DNA of 64,000 bases from Psychrobacter sp. 4Dc (GTDB lineage Bacteria > Pseudomonadota > Gammaproteobacteria > Pseudomonadales > Moraxellaceae), in contig NZ_PJAT01000123.1 of the NCBI RefSeq assembly GCF_002836715.1, forward strand, positions 1 to 64,000. Direction: 5' to 3'. Both the position numbers and the translations under genes were made by a program. Below, one piece after another: positions 27,386 to 37,183 of this stretch. Numbering within the stretch: position 1 is the first letter of the stretch; every line of letters begins with the position of its first letter. The notes beneath the pieces were generated by a model that worked only from the letters and a program-made list of their open reading frames with translations, ran no database searches and was not told the origin of the DNA.

Positions 27386-28996
27386 ATGAGCGCTATCATA
27401 ACCAGTAAACTGAGTCCAAACTCAAGCGATTTTCAGCAAAACAGTGCCGCGATGCAAGAGATAGTCGACGACCTGTATGTACACTTGCGTAAAGTTGCCC
27501 AAGGTGGCTCAGAGCGCGCACGAGCCAAGCATCTAGCGCGTGGTAAGCTGTTACCACGTGAGCGCGTCGAGCGTTTATTGGATGTAGGCACGCCGTTCCT
27601 AGAAGTGGCACCGATGGCTGCACATGATATGTATGGCGAAGAGATTCCGGCGGCTGGCGTGATTGCGGGTATCGGCCTTATCAATGGCATCGAGTGTATG
27701 ATTGTCTGTAATGATGCCACGGTAAAAGGCGGCACGTACTACCCAATGACGGTCAAAAAGCACCTGCGAGCACAAGAAATTGCGCAAGAAAATCATCTGC
27801 CGTGCGTTTATCTGGTTGATTCAGGTGGGGCTAATTTACCGAACCAAGATGATGTGTTCCCTGATAAAGAACATTTCGGCCGTATCTTCTTTAATCAAGC
27901 CAATCTCAGTGCGGCAGGTATTCCACAGATTGCTGTGGTTATGGGCAGCTGTACGGCTGGCGGTGCCTATGTGCCTGCCATGAGCGATGAGTCTATTATC
28001 GTCAAAGAGCAAGGTACGATATTTTTGGGTGGTCCACCACTAGTCAAAGCAGCGACTGGTGAAGAGGTCACGGCAGAGGATTTGGGTGGCGGCGATGTAC
28101 ATACTCGTCTATCAGGCGTGGTTGATCATCTAGCGCAAAACGATACTCACGCGTTATCGATTGCGCGTAATATCGTCAGTCACCTAAATCGCCCTGCGAA
28201 AAATATTCCTAATCAAGTCACACCGCGTCCGCCGCGTTATGACGCTAAAGAACTCTATGGTGTCATTCCAACGGACAAGCGCAAGCCATTTGATATCAGA
28301 GAAATCATTGCACGTATCGTTGATGATAGTGCCTTTGATGAGTTTAAAGCACGCTTTGGTACGACGTTGGTCTGCGGGTTTGCTCATATCGAAGGGATGC
28401 CTGTTGGTATCATTGCCAATAACGGCATTCTGTTCAGTGAGTCAGCGCAAAAAGGCACGCACTTCATTGAGCTGTGCTGTAAGCGCAAAATCCCATTAGT
28501 ATTCCTGCAGAACATTACTGGCTTTATGGTTGGGCGTAAATACGAGAATGAAGGTATCGCTCGTCATGGCGCCAAGATGGTAATGGCAGTGGCTAATGCA
28601 AAAGTGCCAAAATTCACCGTTATCGTCGGTGGCTCGTTCGGCGCTGGTAACTACGGTATGTGTGGCCGTGCTTATAGCCCGCGTTTCTTATGGATGTGGC
28701 CAAATGCGCGTATCTCTGTCATGGGCGGTGAGCAAGCAGCATCAGTACTGGCAACGGTCAAGCGTGATAATTTTGATCGTAAGGGTGAAGCGTGGAGTGA
28801 TAAGGACGAAGCAGCATTTAAAGCGCCAATACGTGAGATGTATGAAGAGCAAGGTCATCCGTATTATGCCACCGCACGTATGTGGGATGACGGCGTGATT
28901 GACCCTGCTGATACTCGTCATGTGCTGGCATTGGGGCTGAGCGCCGCTTATAACGCTCCGATTGAAGAGACGACTTTTGGTGTCTTTAGAATGTAA
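27386..28996 (+). CDS. liuB: Methylcrotonoyl-CoA carboxylase beta subunit
   Basis: This is the carboxyltransferase subunit, 536 aa from ATG 27386 (AAGGG 6 nt upstream; a frame from 27362 is less likely). It transfers CO2 from biotin on LiuD to 3-methylcrotonyl-CoA in leucine breakdown. Features include [84 protein letters not shown] and [14 protein letters not shown], all characteristic of MCC-beta. It is first of the run liuB-C-D-E-A. Confidence 0.95.
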   Translation: MSAIITSKLSPNSSDFQQNSAAMQEIVDDLYVHLRKVAQGGSERARAKHLARGKLLPRERVERLLDVGTPFLEVAPMAAHDMYGEEIPAAGVIAGIGLINGIECMIVCNDATVKGGTYYPMTVKKHLRAQEIAQENHLPCVYLVDSGGANLPNQDDVFPDKEHFGRIFFNQANLSAAGIPQIAVVMGSCTAGGAYVPAMSDESIIVKEQGTIFLGGPPLVKAATGEEVTAEDLGGGDVHTRLSGVVDHLAQNDTHALSIARNIVSHLNRPAKNIPNQVTPRPPRYDAKELYGVIPTDKRKPFDIREIIARIVDDSAFDEFKARFGTTLVCGFAHIEGMPVGIIANNGILFSESAQKGTHFIELCCKRKIPLVFLQNITGFMVGRKYENEGIARHGAKMVMAVANAKVPKFTVIVGGSFGAGNYGMCGRAYSPRFLWMWPNARISVMGGEQAASVLATVKRDNFDRKGEAWSDKDEAAFKAPIREMYEEQGHPYYATARMWDDGVIDPADTRHVLALGLSAAYNAPIEETTFGVFRM

Positions 28997-29074
28997 CCAG
29001 TTTTTAATATTTAACGATACTCAATAAATATCATTAGTAAAGATAGTAGATAGTGACTAAAAAAAGAGAAGACA

Positions 29075-29881
29075 ATGCAACAAAATATAAATAACTATAA
29101 AAGCCTACTGGTTAACGTCGAGCAGCACGTGGCGACAGTGACGTTGAATCGTCCTGAGATACGTAATGCCTTTAACGACGAAATGATTGCTGAGCTAACC
29201 GATGTGTTCAGTACGCTTGGTGCTGATGATGAGGTACGTGTCATTGTGCTAGCAGCTGCTGGCAAAGCGTTCTGTGCAGGTGCTGATTTGAATTGGATGC
29301 GTGCCATGGCAGATTATAGCTATGAAGAGAATCTAGCGGATGCTGATAAATTGGCGCAAATGCTTAAGACTATTTATGAATGTCCTAAGCCAACAGTCGC
29401 GGCTATTCAAGGCGATGTTTATGCAGGTGGCATGGGTTTAGTTGCTGTTTGTGATGTGGCTATCGCCGTTAAGATTGCTAATTTCTGCCTCAGTGAAGTG
29501 CGTTTGGGCTTGGCCCCTGCCACTATCAGTCCTTATGTTATCCGAGCGCTAGGTGCTAGAGCATCGCAGCGTTATTTCTTAAGTGCTGAAGTATTTGATG
29601 CCAAAAAGGCACGTCAGCTTGGTTTTATCCATGAGCGTGTTAGCGAAGAAGGGCTGGCCGATGAAGTGGCTGCATTCTGTAATAAGGTCGTCAAAAACAG
29701 CCCTGACGCGGTAAAAACCTGTAAGCAACTATTACACAATATCGCTGGTGCACCTATTACTGATGAGCTGATCGCTGACACGGTCAAAGGTATCGCTGAT
29801 ATCCGCTCATCAACACAAGGTAAAGAGGGTGTGCAAGCGTTTTTGCAAAAGCGTAAACCTGATTGGCTAATGGCAGACTAA
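29075..29881 (+). CDS. liuC: Methylglutaconyl-CoA hydratase (enoyl-CoA hydratase family)
   Basis: This 268-aa crotonase-fold enzyme hydrates 3-methylglutaconyl-CoA to HMG-CoA. The oxyanion-hole segments are KAFCAGADLNWM and GDVYAGGMGLVAVCDVAIA, and the catalytic-region Glu is in CLSEVRLGLAPATISPYV. The CAGADLNWM signature and position between liuB and liuD identify it as LiuC rather than a fatty-acid hydratase. A GAGAAG site precedes the ATG. Confidence 0.93.
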   Translation: MQQNINNYKSLLVNVEQHVATVTLNRPEIRNAFNDEMIAELTDVFSTLGADDEVRVIVLAAAGKAFCAGADLNWMRAMADYSYEENLADADKLAQMLKTIYECPKPTVAAIQGDVYAGGMGLVAVCDVAIAVKIANFCLSEVRLGLAPATISPYVIRALGARASQRYFLSAEVFDAKKARQLGFIHERVSEEGLADEVAAFCNKVVKNSPDAVKTCKQLLHNIAGAPITDELIADTVKGIADIRSSTQGKEGVQAFLQKRKPDWLMAD

Positions 29882-29958
29882 CTAGTAGTAGAACAATGAT
29901 AGGCAAATGGGCAAATAGACAAGACGTCAAATAATAACGACAAGACACAGGGATAGTT

Positions 29959-32055
29959 ATGTTTTCTAAAATTCTAATCGCCAACCGTGGTGAAATTGCT
30001 TGCCGAGTGGCCGCGACTGCTAAGCGTCTTGGCGTCAGTACCGTTGCTGTTTATTCTGATGCGGATCGTGAGGCCAAGCATGTGGCCGTCTGTGATGAAG
30101 CTATCTATTTGGGTGGTTCGGCACCAAAAGACAGTTATCTCAAAGGCGATGCTATTATTGCGATAGCGCTTGAAACGGGCGCTCAAGCGATTCATCCGGG
30201 GTATGGGTTTTTGAGTGAAAATGCAGACTTTGCGCAGGCTTGCCAAGATGCTGGCTTGGTATTTATTGGCCCATCGGCAGATGCTATCCGTGCTATGGGT
30301 GGCAAGTCTGAGTCCAAGCGCTTGATGGAGTCAGCTGGTGTGCCGCTGATACCGGGCTATCATGGTGACAATCAAGACGCACAGTTTTTGCAGCAGCAGG
30401 CCGATAGTATTGACTATCCTGTCTTGATTAAAGCGAGTGCAGGTGGTGGCGGTAAAGGTATGCGTATCGTTGAAAAAAGCAGCGATTTTATTGACCTGTT
30501 AGATTCATGTCGCCGTGAAGCGATTACCAGTTTTGGCAATGATCAAGTGTTGGTCGAAAAATACGCGCTAAAACCACGTCATATCGAAATCCAAGTATTC
30601 GGTGATACGCATGGTAATTATGTGCATCTGTTTGAGCGTGATTGCTCAGTACAGCGTCGCCATCAAAAAGTACTAGAAGAAGCACCCGCACCGGGTGTTG
30701 ATACTGCCATGCGTGAAGCAATGGGCACAGCGGCAATCGAAGCAGCACGTGCGGTCGATTACGTTGGTGCAGGTACGGTTGAATTCATCGTTGAGCAGCG
30801 TGAAGACGCTATGAATTTTTATTTCATGGAAATGAATACGCGCTTGCAGGTTGAGCATCCCGTTAGTGAAGCCATTACAGGTGTCGATTTGGTCGAGTGG
30901 CAGCTGTTGGTTGCTGCAGGTCAGCCATTGCCAATGGCGCAAGACGATCTGGCTATCAACGGTCATGCAATTGAGGCGCGTATCTGTGCTGAAAACCCTG
31001 ACAACAATTTCTTGCCAGCGACAGGTACGTTGTTTACTTATCAAAAGCCTGGGCATAGTACCTTTAACATTACTGATGTGCGTATCGATGATGGCGTACG
31101 TGAGGGTGATGTGATCAGTCCTTTTTACGACTCTATGATTGCTAAGCTTATCGTCCATGCTCCTACGCGTGAGCAAGCGTTGGCGAGACTTGATCGTGCA
31201 TTAGCACAGACACGTATCGTTGGTCTGCCAAATAACGTGGCATTTTTGCGTTATATTTTAAATACAGATTCATTTAGCAAAGCCAATCTTGATACCGCAT
31301 TGATAGAGCGTGAGCAGGATAAGCTTTTTGATCAGCATCCTCTTGAATTATCGACGCTTGTGGTGACTGCTATTGCCCAGCAGCTTGCGAGTGAAGCGAC
31401 CACGCAGGGCTCAGATCCGTTTAGTAAGCCAACGGGTTTCCGTGCTTATAGCGATTATACTCGTTCATTTAGCTTGGTTTATGATGAACAGGCTTATAGC
31501 GCTCGCATCAGTAATTGGCATAATGCGAGTTGTACTGATAGCAAAAAGGGCGGCGATAATCTCAGTAGTTTTACGCTCGTCATTGGTAAAGAAATCGCGA
31601 ATACGCAGGATGATAGCAATATCAATGTGGCTGCTCAGACCAAAACGGTTTATGAAGGTCAGATCAGCTACGATAGCAGTGACGCGCACAATCATACTTT
31701 ATGGTTAGATGGTGCACGTATCAGTGCCCAAAGCTGGGTAAATAACGAGACGGTCTACGTATTCACAGATAGCGGACGTGATGAAATTACGCTTATTGAT
31801 ATCATGGCACATGTGGGCGAAGACACAGCAGCGGTCGGCAGTTTGAAGTCGCCAATGCCAGGACAAGTGGTTGCATTCAAAGTAGCTGTTGGCGATACTG
31901 TGAAAAAAGGCGAGCCACTTGCCGTCATCGAAGCCATGAAAATTGAACACACGATTACCGCACCGACAGATGGTGTGGTAGCAGAGCTATTATTTGCAGC
32001 AGGTGATTTGGTCGCTGATGGTGATGAGCTATTGCGCATTGATGCTGAAGGTTAA
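29959..32055 (+). CDS. liuD: Methylcrotonoyl-CoA carboxylase alpha subunit (biotin carboxylase/biotin carrier)
   Basis: This 698-aa subunit carries out ATP-dependent carboxylation of biotin. The biotin carboxylase domain occupies about 1-450: ILIANRGEIACRVAATAKRL, the glycine-rich ATP loop KASAGGGGKGMRIV, and FMEMNTRLQVEHPVSEAITG. A middle region of ~150 residues is typical of acyl-CoA carboxylases. The C-terminal carrier domain has the biotinyl motif EAMKIEHT, with the lysine at 661. The local BirA is the expected ligase. The gene follows liuC by 77 bp. Confidence 0.95.
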   Translation: MFSKILIANRGEIACRVAATAKRLGVSTVAVYSDADREAKHVAVCDEAIYLGGSAPKDSYLKGDAIIAIALETGAQAIHPGYGFLSENADFAQACQDAGLVFIGPSADAIRAMGGKSESKRLMESAGVPLIPGYHGDNQDAQFLQQQADSIDYPVLIKASAGGGGKGMRIVEKSSDFIDLLDSCRREAITSFGNDQVLVEKYALKPRHIEIQVFGDTHGNYVHLFERDCSVQRRHQKVLEEAPAPGVDTAMREAMGTAAIEAARAVDYVGAGTVEFIVEQREDAMNFYFMEMNTRLQVEHPVSEAITGVDLVEWQLLVAAGQPLPMAQDDLAINGHAIEARICAENPDNNFLPATGTLFTYQKPGHSTFNITDVRIDDGVREGDVISPFYDSMIAKLIVHAPTREQALARLDRALAQTRIVGLPNNVAFLRYILNTDSFSKANLDTALIEREQDKLFDQHPLELSTLVVTAIAQQLASEATTQGSDPFSKPTGFRAYSDYTRSFSLVYDEQAYSARISNWHNASCTDSKKGGDNLSSFTLVIGKEIANTQDDSNINVAAQTKTVYEGQISYDSSDAHNHTLWLDGARISAQSWVNNETVYVFTDSGRDEITLIDIMAHVGEDTAAVGSLKSPMPGQVVAFKVAVGDTVKKGEPLAVIEAMKIEHTITAPTDGVVAELLFAAGDLVADGDELLRIDAEG

Positions 32056-32100
32056 TAAAGGCTGACAATTAGCAGCCGAGTAATAAGAAGGATGACAAGT

Positions 32101-33021
32101 ATGAGCCATTCGTATCCAAGCCATGTCACCATCGTTGATGTCAGTCCACGTGATGGCTTGCAAAACGAGTCAACGACGGTACCGACTGAGGTTAAGCAAA
32201 CGCTTATCAATGACTTGATTGCGGCGGGTATCAAAAAATTGGAAGCGACCAGTTTTGTCTCACCAAAGTGGGTGCCACAAATGGGCGATAATAGCGTGTT
32301 GCTTGACGCGCTAGCGCCTATGCGGCAGAAGGACGTTTGCTACTCCGTACTGGTACCCAATATGCGCGGCTTTGAAAATGCTATCTTGCATCGTCCTGAT
32401 GAAATCGTTATCTTTGGCTCAGCCAGTGAAACCTTTAGCCAAAAAAACATCAATTGTAGTATCGATGAGAGTATTGAACGTTTTGCACCAGTGGCTGCTG
32501 CAGCAAAAGCACAAGGCATCAAAGTACGCGGCGTGATCTCTTGTACGGTTGGTTGTCCCTATGAAGGCGAGATTGACCCTAGCCAAGTAGCTTATGTCAC
32601 CAAGCGATTGATTGAGATCGGTGCAGAGCAGATTGGTATTGCCGATACGATCGGTGTGGGTACACCGCTCAAAGTACAGCGAGCGTTGCAAGCTGCACTC
32701 GAGTATGCTGATATCTCTATGCTATCGGGTCATTTTCATGATACTTATGGTCAAGCACTGAGCAATACTCTGGCTGCATTACAAATGGGTGTTAGTGAGT
32801 TTGATACCTCCGTCGCTGGCCTAGGTGGTTGTCCTTATGCCAAAGGCGCAACGGGTAATGTCGCGACTGAAGATGTGGTGTATATGCTGCATGGCATGGG
32901 TATTAGCACAGGTATCGATTTGGGAAAATTGGTCGTGGCAGGCGAACGTATCAGTGAGTTCTTAAAGCGACCAAATGGCTCAAACGTGGCACGTGCCTTA
33001 ATCAATAAACGTCAGTCTTAA
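32101..33021 (+). CDS. liuE: Hydroxymethylglutaryl-CoA lyase
   Basis: This 306-aa enzyme cleaves HMG-CoA to acetyl-CoA and acetoacetate, the last step of leucine catabolism. The start is ATG 32101, 8 nt after AAGGA; ATG 32092 overlaps that site. VDVSPRDGLQNE at the N-terminus, SVLVPNMRGFENA, GHFHDTYGQALSN and the signature SVAGLGGCPYAKGATGNVATED, with its active-site cysteine, are all present. Confidence 0.95.
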   Translation: MSHSYPSHVTIVDVSPRDGLQNESTTVPTEVKQTLINDLIAAGIKKLEATSFVSPKWVPQMGDNSVLLDALAPMRQKDVCYSVLVPNMRGFENAILHRPDEIVIFGSASETFSQKNINCSIDESIERFAPVAAAAKAQGIKVRGVISCTVGCPYEGEIDPSQVAYVTKRLIEIGAEQIGIADTIGVGTPLKVQRALQAALEYADISMLSGHFHDTYGQALSNTLAALQMGVSEFDTSVAGLGGCPYAKGATGNVATEDVVYMLHGMGISTGIDLGKLVVAGERISEFLKRPNGSNVARALINKRQS

Positions 33022-33064
33022 ATAATTACTGTAAAAATTAAATATTAAAATACAAGGAATGGTT

Positions 33065-34252
33065 ATGAGTTTACCTGGATTGAATTTTCAGCTTGGCGAA
33101 GATATTGATGCATTACGCGATATGGTACAGCAGTTTGCAGCCAATGAAATCGCTCCACGTGCTGCCGAGATTGATAGCAGCGATGAGTTCCCTATGGATC
33201 TGTGGCAAAAGATGGGCGACCTCGGTCTACATGGCATTACCGTTCCTGAAGAGTACGGCGGCTCTAATATGGGTTATGTCGCACACATGGTCGCGATGGA
33301 AGAGATTAGCCGAGCCTCAGCATCGGTAGCGCTTAGCTATGGCGCACACTCTAATCTATGTATTAACCAAATCAAACGTAATGGTTCTGAAGAACAAAAG
33401 CAGAAATATCTGCCAAAACTAATCAGTGGCGAGTTCATCGGTGCATTGGCAATGAGTGAGACAGGCGCTGGCTCAGACGTCGTTAGTATGAAGCTAAAAG
33501 CTGAAGAAAAAGACGGCAGCTATGTGTTGAACGGTAGCAAAATGTGGATTACCAATGGTCCTGATGCTGACGTGATGGTGGTCTATGCCAAGACCAATCC
33601 TGAATTGGGTGCAAAAGGCATGACGGCCTTTATCGTTGAAAAAGGTATGGAAGGTTTTGGTACCGCGCAAAAGCTAGACAAGCTCGGCATGCGTGGTAGC
33701 CATACTGGTGAGATGACTTTTAATAATGTAAAAGTACCAAGCGAAAATATCTTGGGTGGTCTTAATGAAGGCGTTAAGGTATTGATGAGTGGCCTAGATT
33801 ACGAGCGTGCCGTATTGGCCGCAGGTCCTATCGGTATCATGCAAGCGGTGATGGACAATGTCGTGCCTTATATCCATGACCGTAAACAGTTTGGTCAAGC
33901 GATCGGTGAGTTTCAGCTTATCCAAGGTAAAGTTGCGGACATGTATACCATACTACAAGCCGGTCGTAGTTTCTTATATACCGTTGGCAAGAATTTGGAC
34001 ATGTTGGACGCGCGCGGTGCGGGTCATAGTCGAGAAGTGCGTAAAGATTGCGCCAGTGTGATTCTATGGTGTGCCGAAAAAGCCACATGGATGGCAGGTG
34101 AAGGTATTCAAATATTTGGCGGTAATGGCTATACCAATGAGTATCCACTCGGTCGCTACTGGCGCGATGCCAAGCTGTATGAGATTGGCGCAGGTACCAG
34201 TGAAATTCGCCGTATGCTAGTCGGTCGTGAGCTGTTTAACGAGACCAAATAA
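33065..34252 (+). CDS. liuA: Isovaleryl-CoA dehydrogenase
   Basis: This 395-aa FAD acyl-CoA dehydrogenase oxidises isovaleryl-CoA to 3-methylcrotonyl-CoA. The start is ATG 33065 (AAGGA 6 nt upstream). [16 protein letters not shown] and [12 protein letters not shown] are the FAD/substrate motifs. The catalytic glutamate is in [20 protein letters not shown], the position used by isovaleryl-CoA and related dehydrogenases. The C-terminus is [19 protein letters not shown]. In many proteobacteria liuA is first in the cluster; here it is last. Confidence 0.94.
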   Translation: MSLPGLNFQLGEDIDALRDMVQQFAANEIAPRAAEIDSSDEFPMDLWQKMGDLGLHGITVPEEYGGSNMGYVAHMVAMEEISRASASVALSYGAHSNLCINQIKRNGSEEQKQKYLPKLISGEFIGALAMSETGAGSDVVSMKLKAEEKDGSYVLNGSKMWITNGPDADVMVVYAKTNPELGAKGMTAFIVEKGMEGFGTAQKLDKLGMRGSHTGEMTFNNVKVPSENILGGLNEGVKVLMSGLDYERAVLAAGPIGIMQAVMDNVVPYIHDRKQFGQAIGEFQLIQGKVADMYTILQAGRSFLYTVGKNLDMLDARGAGHSREVRKDCASVILWCAEKATWMAGEGIQIFGGNGYTNEYPLGRYWRDAKLYEIGAGTSEIRRMLVGRELFNETK

Positions 34253-34306
34253 GAAAGTATTGTGGCAATAACTAGAAACACGTTAGCTATTTTCTAATAG
34301 TAAAAT

Positions 34307-34342
34307 AAAAAAGCAGCACGTTCAAAACGTGCTGCTTTTTTT
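34307..34342. terminator. Bidirectional Rho-independent terminator at the end of the liu cluster
   Basis: A long stem AAAAAAGCAGCACGTT / AACGTGCTGCTTTTTT lies between the convergent liuA and coaX. Confidence 0.93.
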
Positions 34343-34375
34343 GTGTCAACGTTAAACCGAATTATCTATAAGCGG

Positions 34376-35104
34376 TTAAGACTTATTGCGATAATCAAAG
34401 TATCTTGCCAAACCATTTAGTAATAAATCATCACGTAAGCGCACTGGACGATTAACATGCTGGGATATAATGGCTGCATCACCGCCTGTCATAATCAATT
34501 CAAAATTAGGGTGACGATGGCTAATCTCATTGATCGCGCCGACGATAGAGAGCAAGATACCGCGATGTACCGCGTCTTGAGTGGTTAAGCCTTGGTTGAC
34601 GCTATCAAAAGTACCGTTCGAGATAGTGATTTGCTTAGTACCAGAGAACAGTGATTCACGTTGCAGGTAGATGCTAGGGAAAATATAACCGCCCAAATGC
34701 TCAGCATGATCAATCAAATCAATGGTCACCGCTGTACCGCAACCAATCACACACTGGCGTTTTTTCTTATCGACCGCACCGAGCATCTGTAGCCAGCGAT
34801 CACAGCCGAGCTGCTGATCATTGTAAGCACTTTTCATCAGCGCGTGTGCTGCATCGACATGGACAAACTCAAACGGAATATTCAAACGACTGAGCGTCTC
34901 TGATACTTTGGCATTGAGATTGTCACCCAATACCGATGAGATACCAATAAAGTCAGGCGCGTAACGCTCAAAGCGATCCGTCAGACCCATAAGTAATTCG
35001 GCAGGCGCTTGCAAATGCTGCTTGGCATCATGCGCGACTATTTGTCCGATATCATCGGTTAGCCAGTATTTTAGGCGGGTATTTCCAAGATCAAGCCAGA
35101 GCAT
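34376..35104 (-). CDS. coaX: Type III pantothenate kinase CoaX
   Basis: This 242-aa ASKHA-fold kinase phosphorylates pantothenate in the first step of CoA synthesis and is active as a dimer with a monovalent cation. The phosphate-binding DLGNT motif (residues 5-9), GCDRWLQMLGA and the second phosphate motif CVIGCGTAVTIDLI are intact. It follows birA on the same strand with a 59-bp gap, an arrangement shared with many Gammaproteobacteria. Confidence 0.94.
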   Translation of the reverse strand: MLWLDLGNTRLKYWLTDDIGQIVAHDAKQHLQAPAELLMGLTDRFERYAPDFIGISSVLGDNLNAKVSETLSRLNIPFEFVHVDAAHALMKSAYNDQQLGCDRWLQMLGAVDKKKRQCVIGCGTAVTIDLIDHAEHLGGYIFPSIYLQRESLFSGTKQITISNGTFDSVNQGLTTQDAVHRGILLSIVGAINEISHRHPNFELIMTGGDAAIISQHVNRPVRLRDDLLLNGLARYFDYRNKS

Positions 35105-35163
35105 AAAAGTCCCTTTATATAGTGCTCGTTAATGATGGGGTTCATCAATATAGTTGTCTAAGC

Positions 35164-36153
35164 CTAATAAATAACGTCGATGCGTCCAGTAAAAAGCGTA
35201 GAAATCTTACCGCTATCTTGGCGCAATTGCAAACAGCCATGTGTGTCGACACCGCAAGCGATTCCCGTTATGACTTTTTCTTCGTTATTATAGTCTTGCG
35301 TGACGCGTAAGCACAGACCTGATAGCGCATCCATCGTCGCAAACTGCTCCAAAAAACTATTCAAATAATAAGTATGACCCGTTGGCTGTTCTATGCCCAA
35401 ATGCTCAAAGCGTATCATTGCCGCTATCAATGCTTTGCTCATCTGCTGATAGAGCACTGGTAAGTCCGGTAGGCTCGCAGGTTGTGTTTCTAAAGACAGC
35501 ATCTCATTAATGTCTTGTAAGCTAATCGCTTGGTAACTCATGCCCTCAGACGTTTGTGTGGTGAGCTTTGGTGCTGCCTGTACGTTTAGGCCAATGCCTA
35601 GCACCACACCGACCAGCCTGCCAGCTTTCGTCACTGGCTCTATCAAAATCCCAGACAGTTTATTAAAGGGTAGGGTACGCTGATTTGCTACATCACTATT
35701 CAATGCTGAACCCAATACCGAGCTGTCCGTTATAGATTGTTCTTTAGGTAGCTCTTTACATTGGCTCTGAGCTTGCTGATAAAAACCCAAGTCATTTGCC
35801 CATTTCACACCAATTGGCGTCAGTCCTTGTGCTTGTAGTTGCTCGTTCAGCGTTTGAATGACGGGCATTTTTGCCAGTTCAAGACCAATGATGAGCGATA
35901 GTAAGCCACTAATTGGCATATGCACGGGATGATATAGCGACAGATAGACATTGCCGCGCGGTGATTGCCACGAGCGCCCGTGCTGACCACGACCTGCGCT
36001 TTGGGTTTCCGCGGTCAAAACGTGTACGGTGGCGACATCTAACGACCCGTTTTGCAAGGCTTCTATCAGCTCGCTATTGGTCGAGGCGCTACTAGCCACA
36101 TGACGATGATTGAGCTCAGATAAATAGGGAGAAAAACTGGTGAGTGGCGGCAT
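35164..36153 (-). CDS. birA: Biotin-[acetyl-CoA-carboxylase] ligase BirA, no DNA-binding domain
   Basis: This 329-aa biotin protein ligase has the adenylate motif GRGQHGR (54-60) and NVYLSLYHP, then VKWANDLGF and a C-terminal SH3-like part (GCLQLRQDSG). It begins directly with the catalytic domain, so it lacks the helix-turn-helix of E. coli BirA and cannot be a biotin-operon repressor. A poorly conserved insertion of about 30 residues follows WANDLGF. Its targets should be acetyl-CoA carboxylase and LiuD nearby. Confidence 0.93.
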   Translation of the reverse strand: MPPLTSFSPYLSELNHRHVASSASTNSELIEALQNGSLDVATVHVLTAETQSAGRGQHGRSWQSPRGNVYLSLYHPVHMPISGLLSLIIGLELAKMPVIQTLNEQLQAQGLTPIGVKWANDLGFYQQAQSQCKELPKEQSITDSSVLGSALNSDVANQRTLPFNKLSGILIEPVTKAGRLVGVVLGIGLNVQAAPKLTTQTSEGMSYQAISLQDINEMLSLETQPASLPDLPVLYQQMSKALIAAMIRFEHLGIEQPTGHTYYLNSFLEQFATMDALSGLCLRVTQDYNNEEKVITGIACGVDTHGCLQLRQDSGKISTLFTGRIDVIY

Positions 36154-36325
36154 AAGTTTAGTCGATGTGGTTAAAGGAAACTTTGATATACTGAGCGATT
36201 GTTGCGGTCAGACAGTACCGAGTAAACAGCATAAAGGTCGCGTTGAGATTTGGCAAATACAATTAAGCATGCCTAAGCGCTAGTGAGTACTATAGCGCCA
36301 GTCAGTATTATAAAAGGTTCGTTCT

Positions 36326-37132
36326 ATGATGTTATATGTGTGGTTTGTGATTGCAGGCGCGTTTGCGGGTGTCAGCGCGGGCTTGTTTGGCGTCGGCGGT
36401 GGCATGATTATCGTGCCTGCATTGGTCTGGATTTTTACCGCTTATGACTTTTCGCCAGAAGTAATCACCCATTTGGCCATTGGTACGTCATTAGCGACCA
36501 TCGTTGTAACTTCAATCAGCTCACTGACGGCACACAACAAGCGTGGCGGCGTGCGCTGGGAAGTATGGCGCAAGATGGCGCTTGGGTTGGTCATCGGTAG
36601 TTTGGTTGGCGCTGGTATCGCGGATATGATTGATGGGCAAGCACTACAGGCTATCATTGGTTTCGGTGCGCTATTGGTCGCTCTAAAAATGCTGTTCTTT
36701 TCGAATAAAGAGCAGGTGGGCAAACCGTTACCATCGGCCGGCATCCAGTTTGGTGCAGGTACTGGCATTGGTATGGCGTCCTCTATTTTTGGCATTGGCG
36801 GCGGCAGCTTGACCGTACCTTTCTTAAATTGGGCAGGGCTGCCGATGAAACAATCGGTCGGTACATCAGCGGCATGCGGTCTACCAATTGCCTTGGCTGG
36901 AGCAGCGGGCTTTGCTTGGTTCGGTCAAGACGTGGTCAATCTACCTGAGGGTACGATAGGATTTGTCCATGTCACAGGATTCTTGTTTATTTCAGTCGCC
37001 AGTTTTGCAATGGCAAAAGTCGGTGCCAAGCTTGCCCATATCTTACCTGCGCTGATGCTTAAGCGCGCGTTTGGCGTGTTGTTAATATTTGCTGGAGGGC
37101 AGTTGTTGTTGAGTGGGTTGGGTGTTTTATAG
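36326..37132 (+). CDS. TauE/SafE-family membrane permease (sulfite/organosulfonate exporter-like)
   Basis: This 268-aa inner-membrane protein has about eight helices and the twofold TauE/SafE repeat: GVSAGLFGVGGGMIIVPAL near the N-terminus and GMASSIFGIGGGSLTVPFL in the middle. The family moves sulfur-containing or other small anions, and the substrate here is unknown. ATG 36326 is followed at once by ATG 36329. It has no sulfur genes beside it. Confidence 0.9.
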   Translation: MMLYVWFVIAGAFAGVSAGLFGVGGGMIIVPALVWIFTAYDFSPEVITHLAIGTSLATIVVTSISSLTAHNKRGGVRWEVWRKMALGLVIGSLVGAGIADMIDGQALQAIIGFGALLVALKMLFFSNKEQVGKPLPSAGIQFGAGTGIGMASSIFGIGGGSLTVPFLNWAGLPMKQSVGTSAACGLPIALAGAAGFAWFGQDVVNLPEGTIGFVHVTGFLFISVASFAMAKVGAKLAHILPALMLKRAFGVLLIFAGGQLLLSGLGVL

Positions 37133-37183
37133 CAATAATGAGTTTTTATAAAATTAGTATGCAAACCGTGAGACATTATTAGT

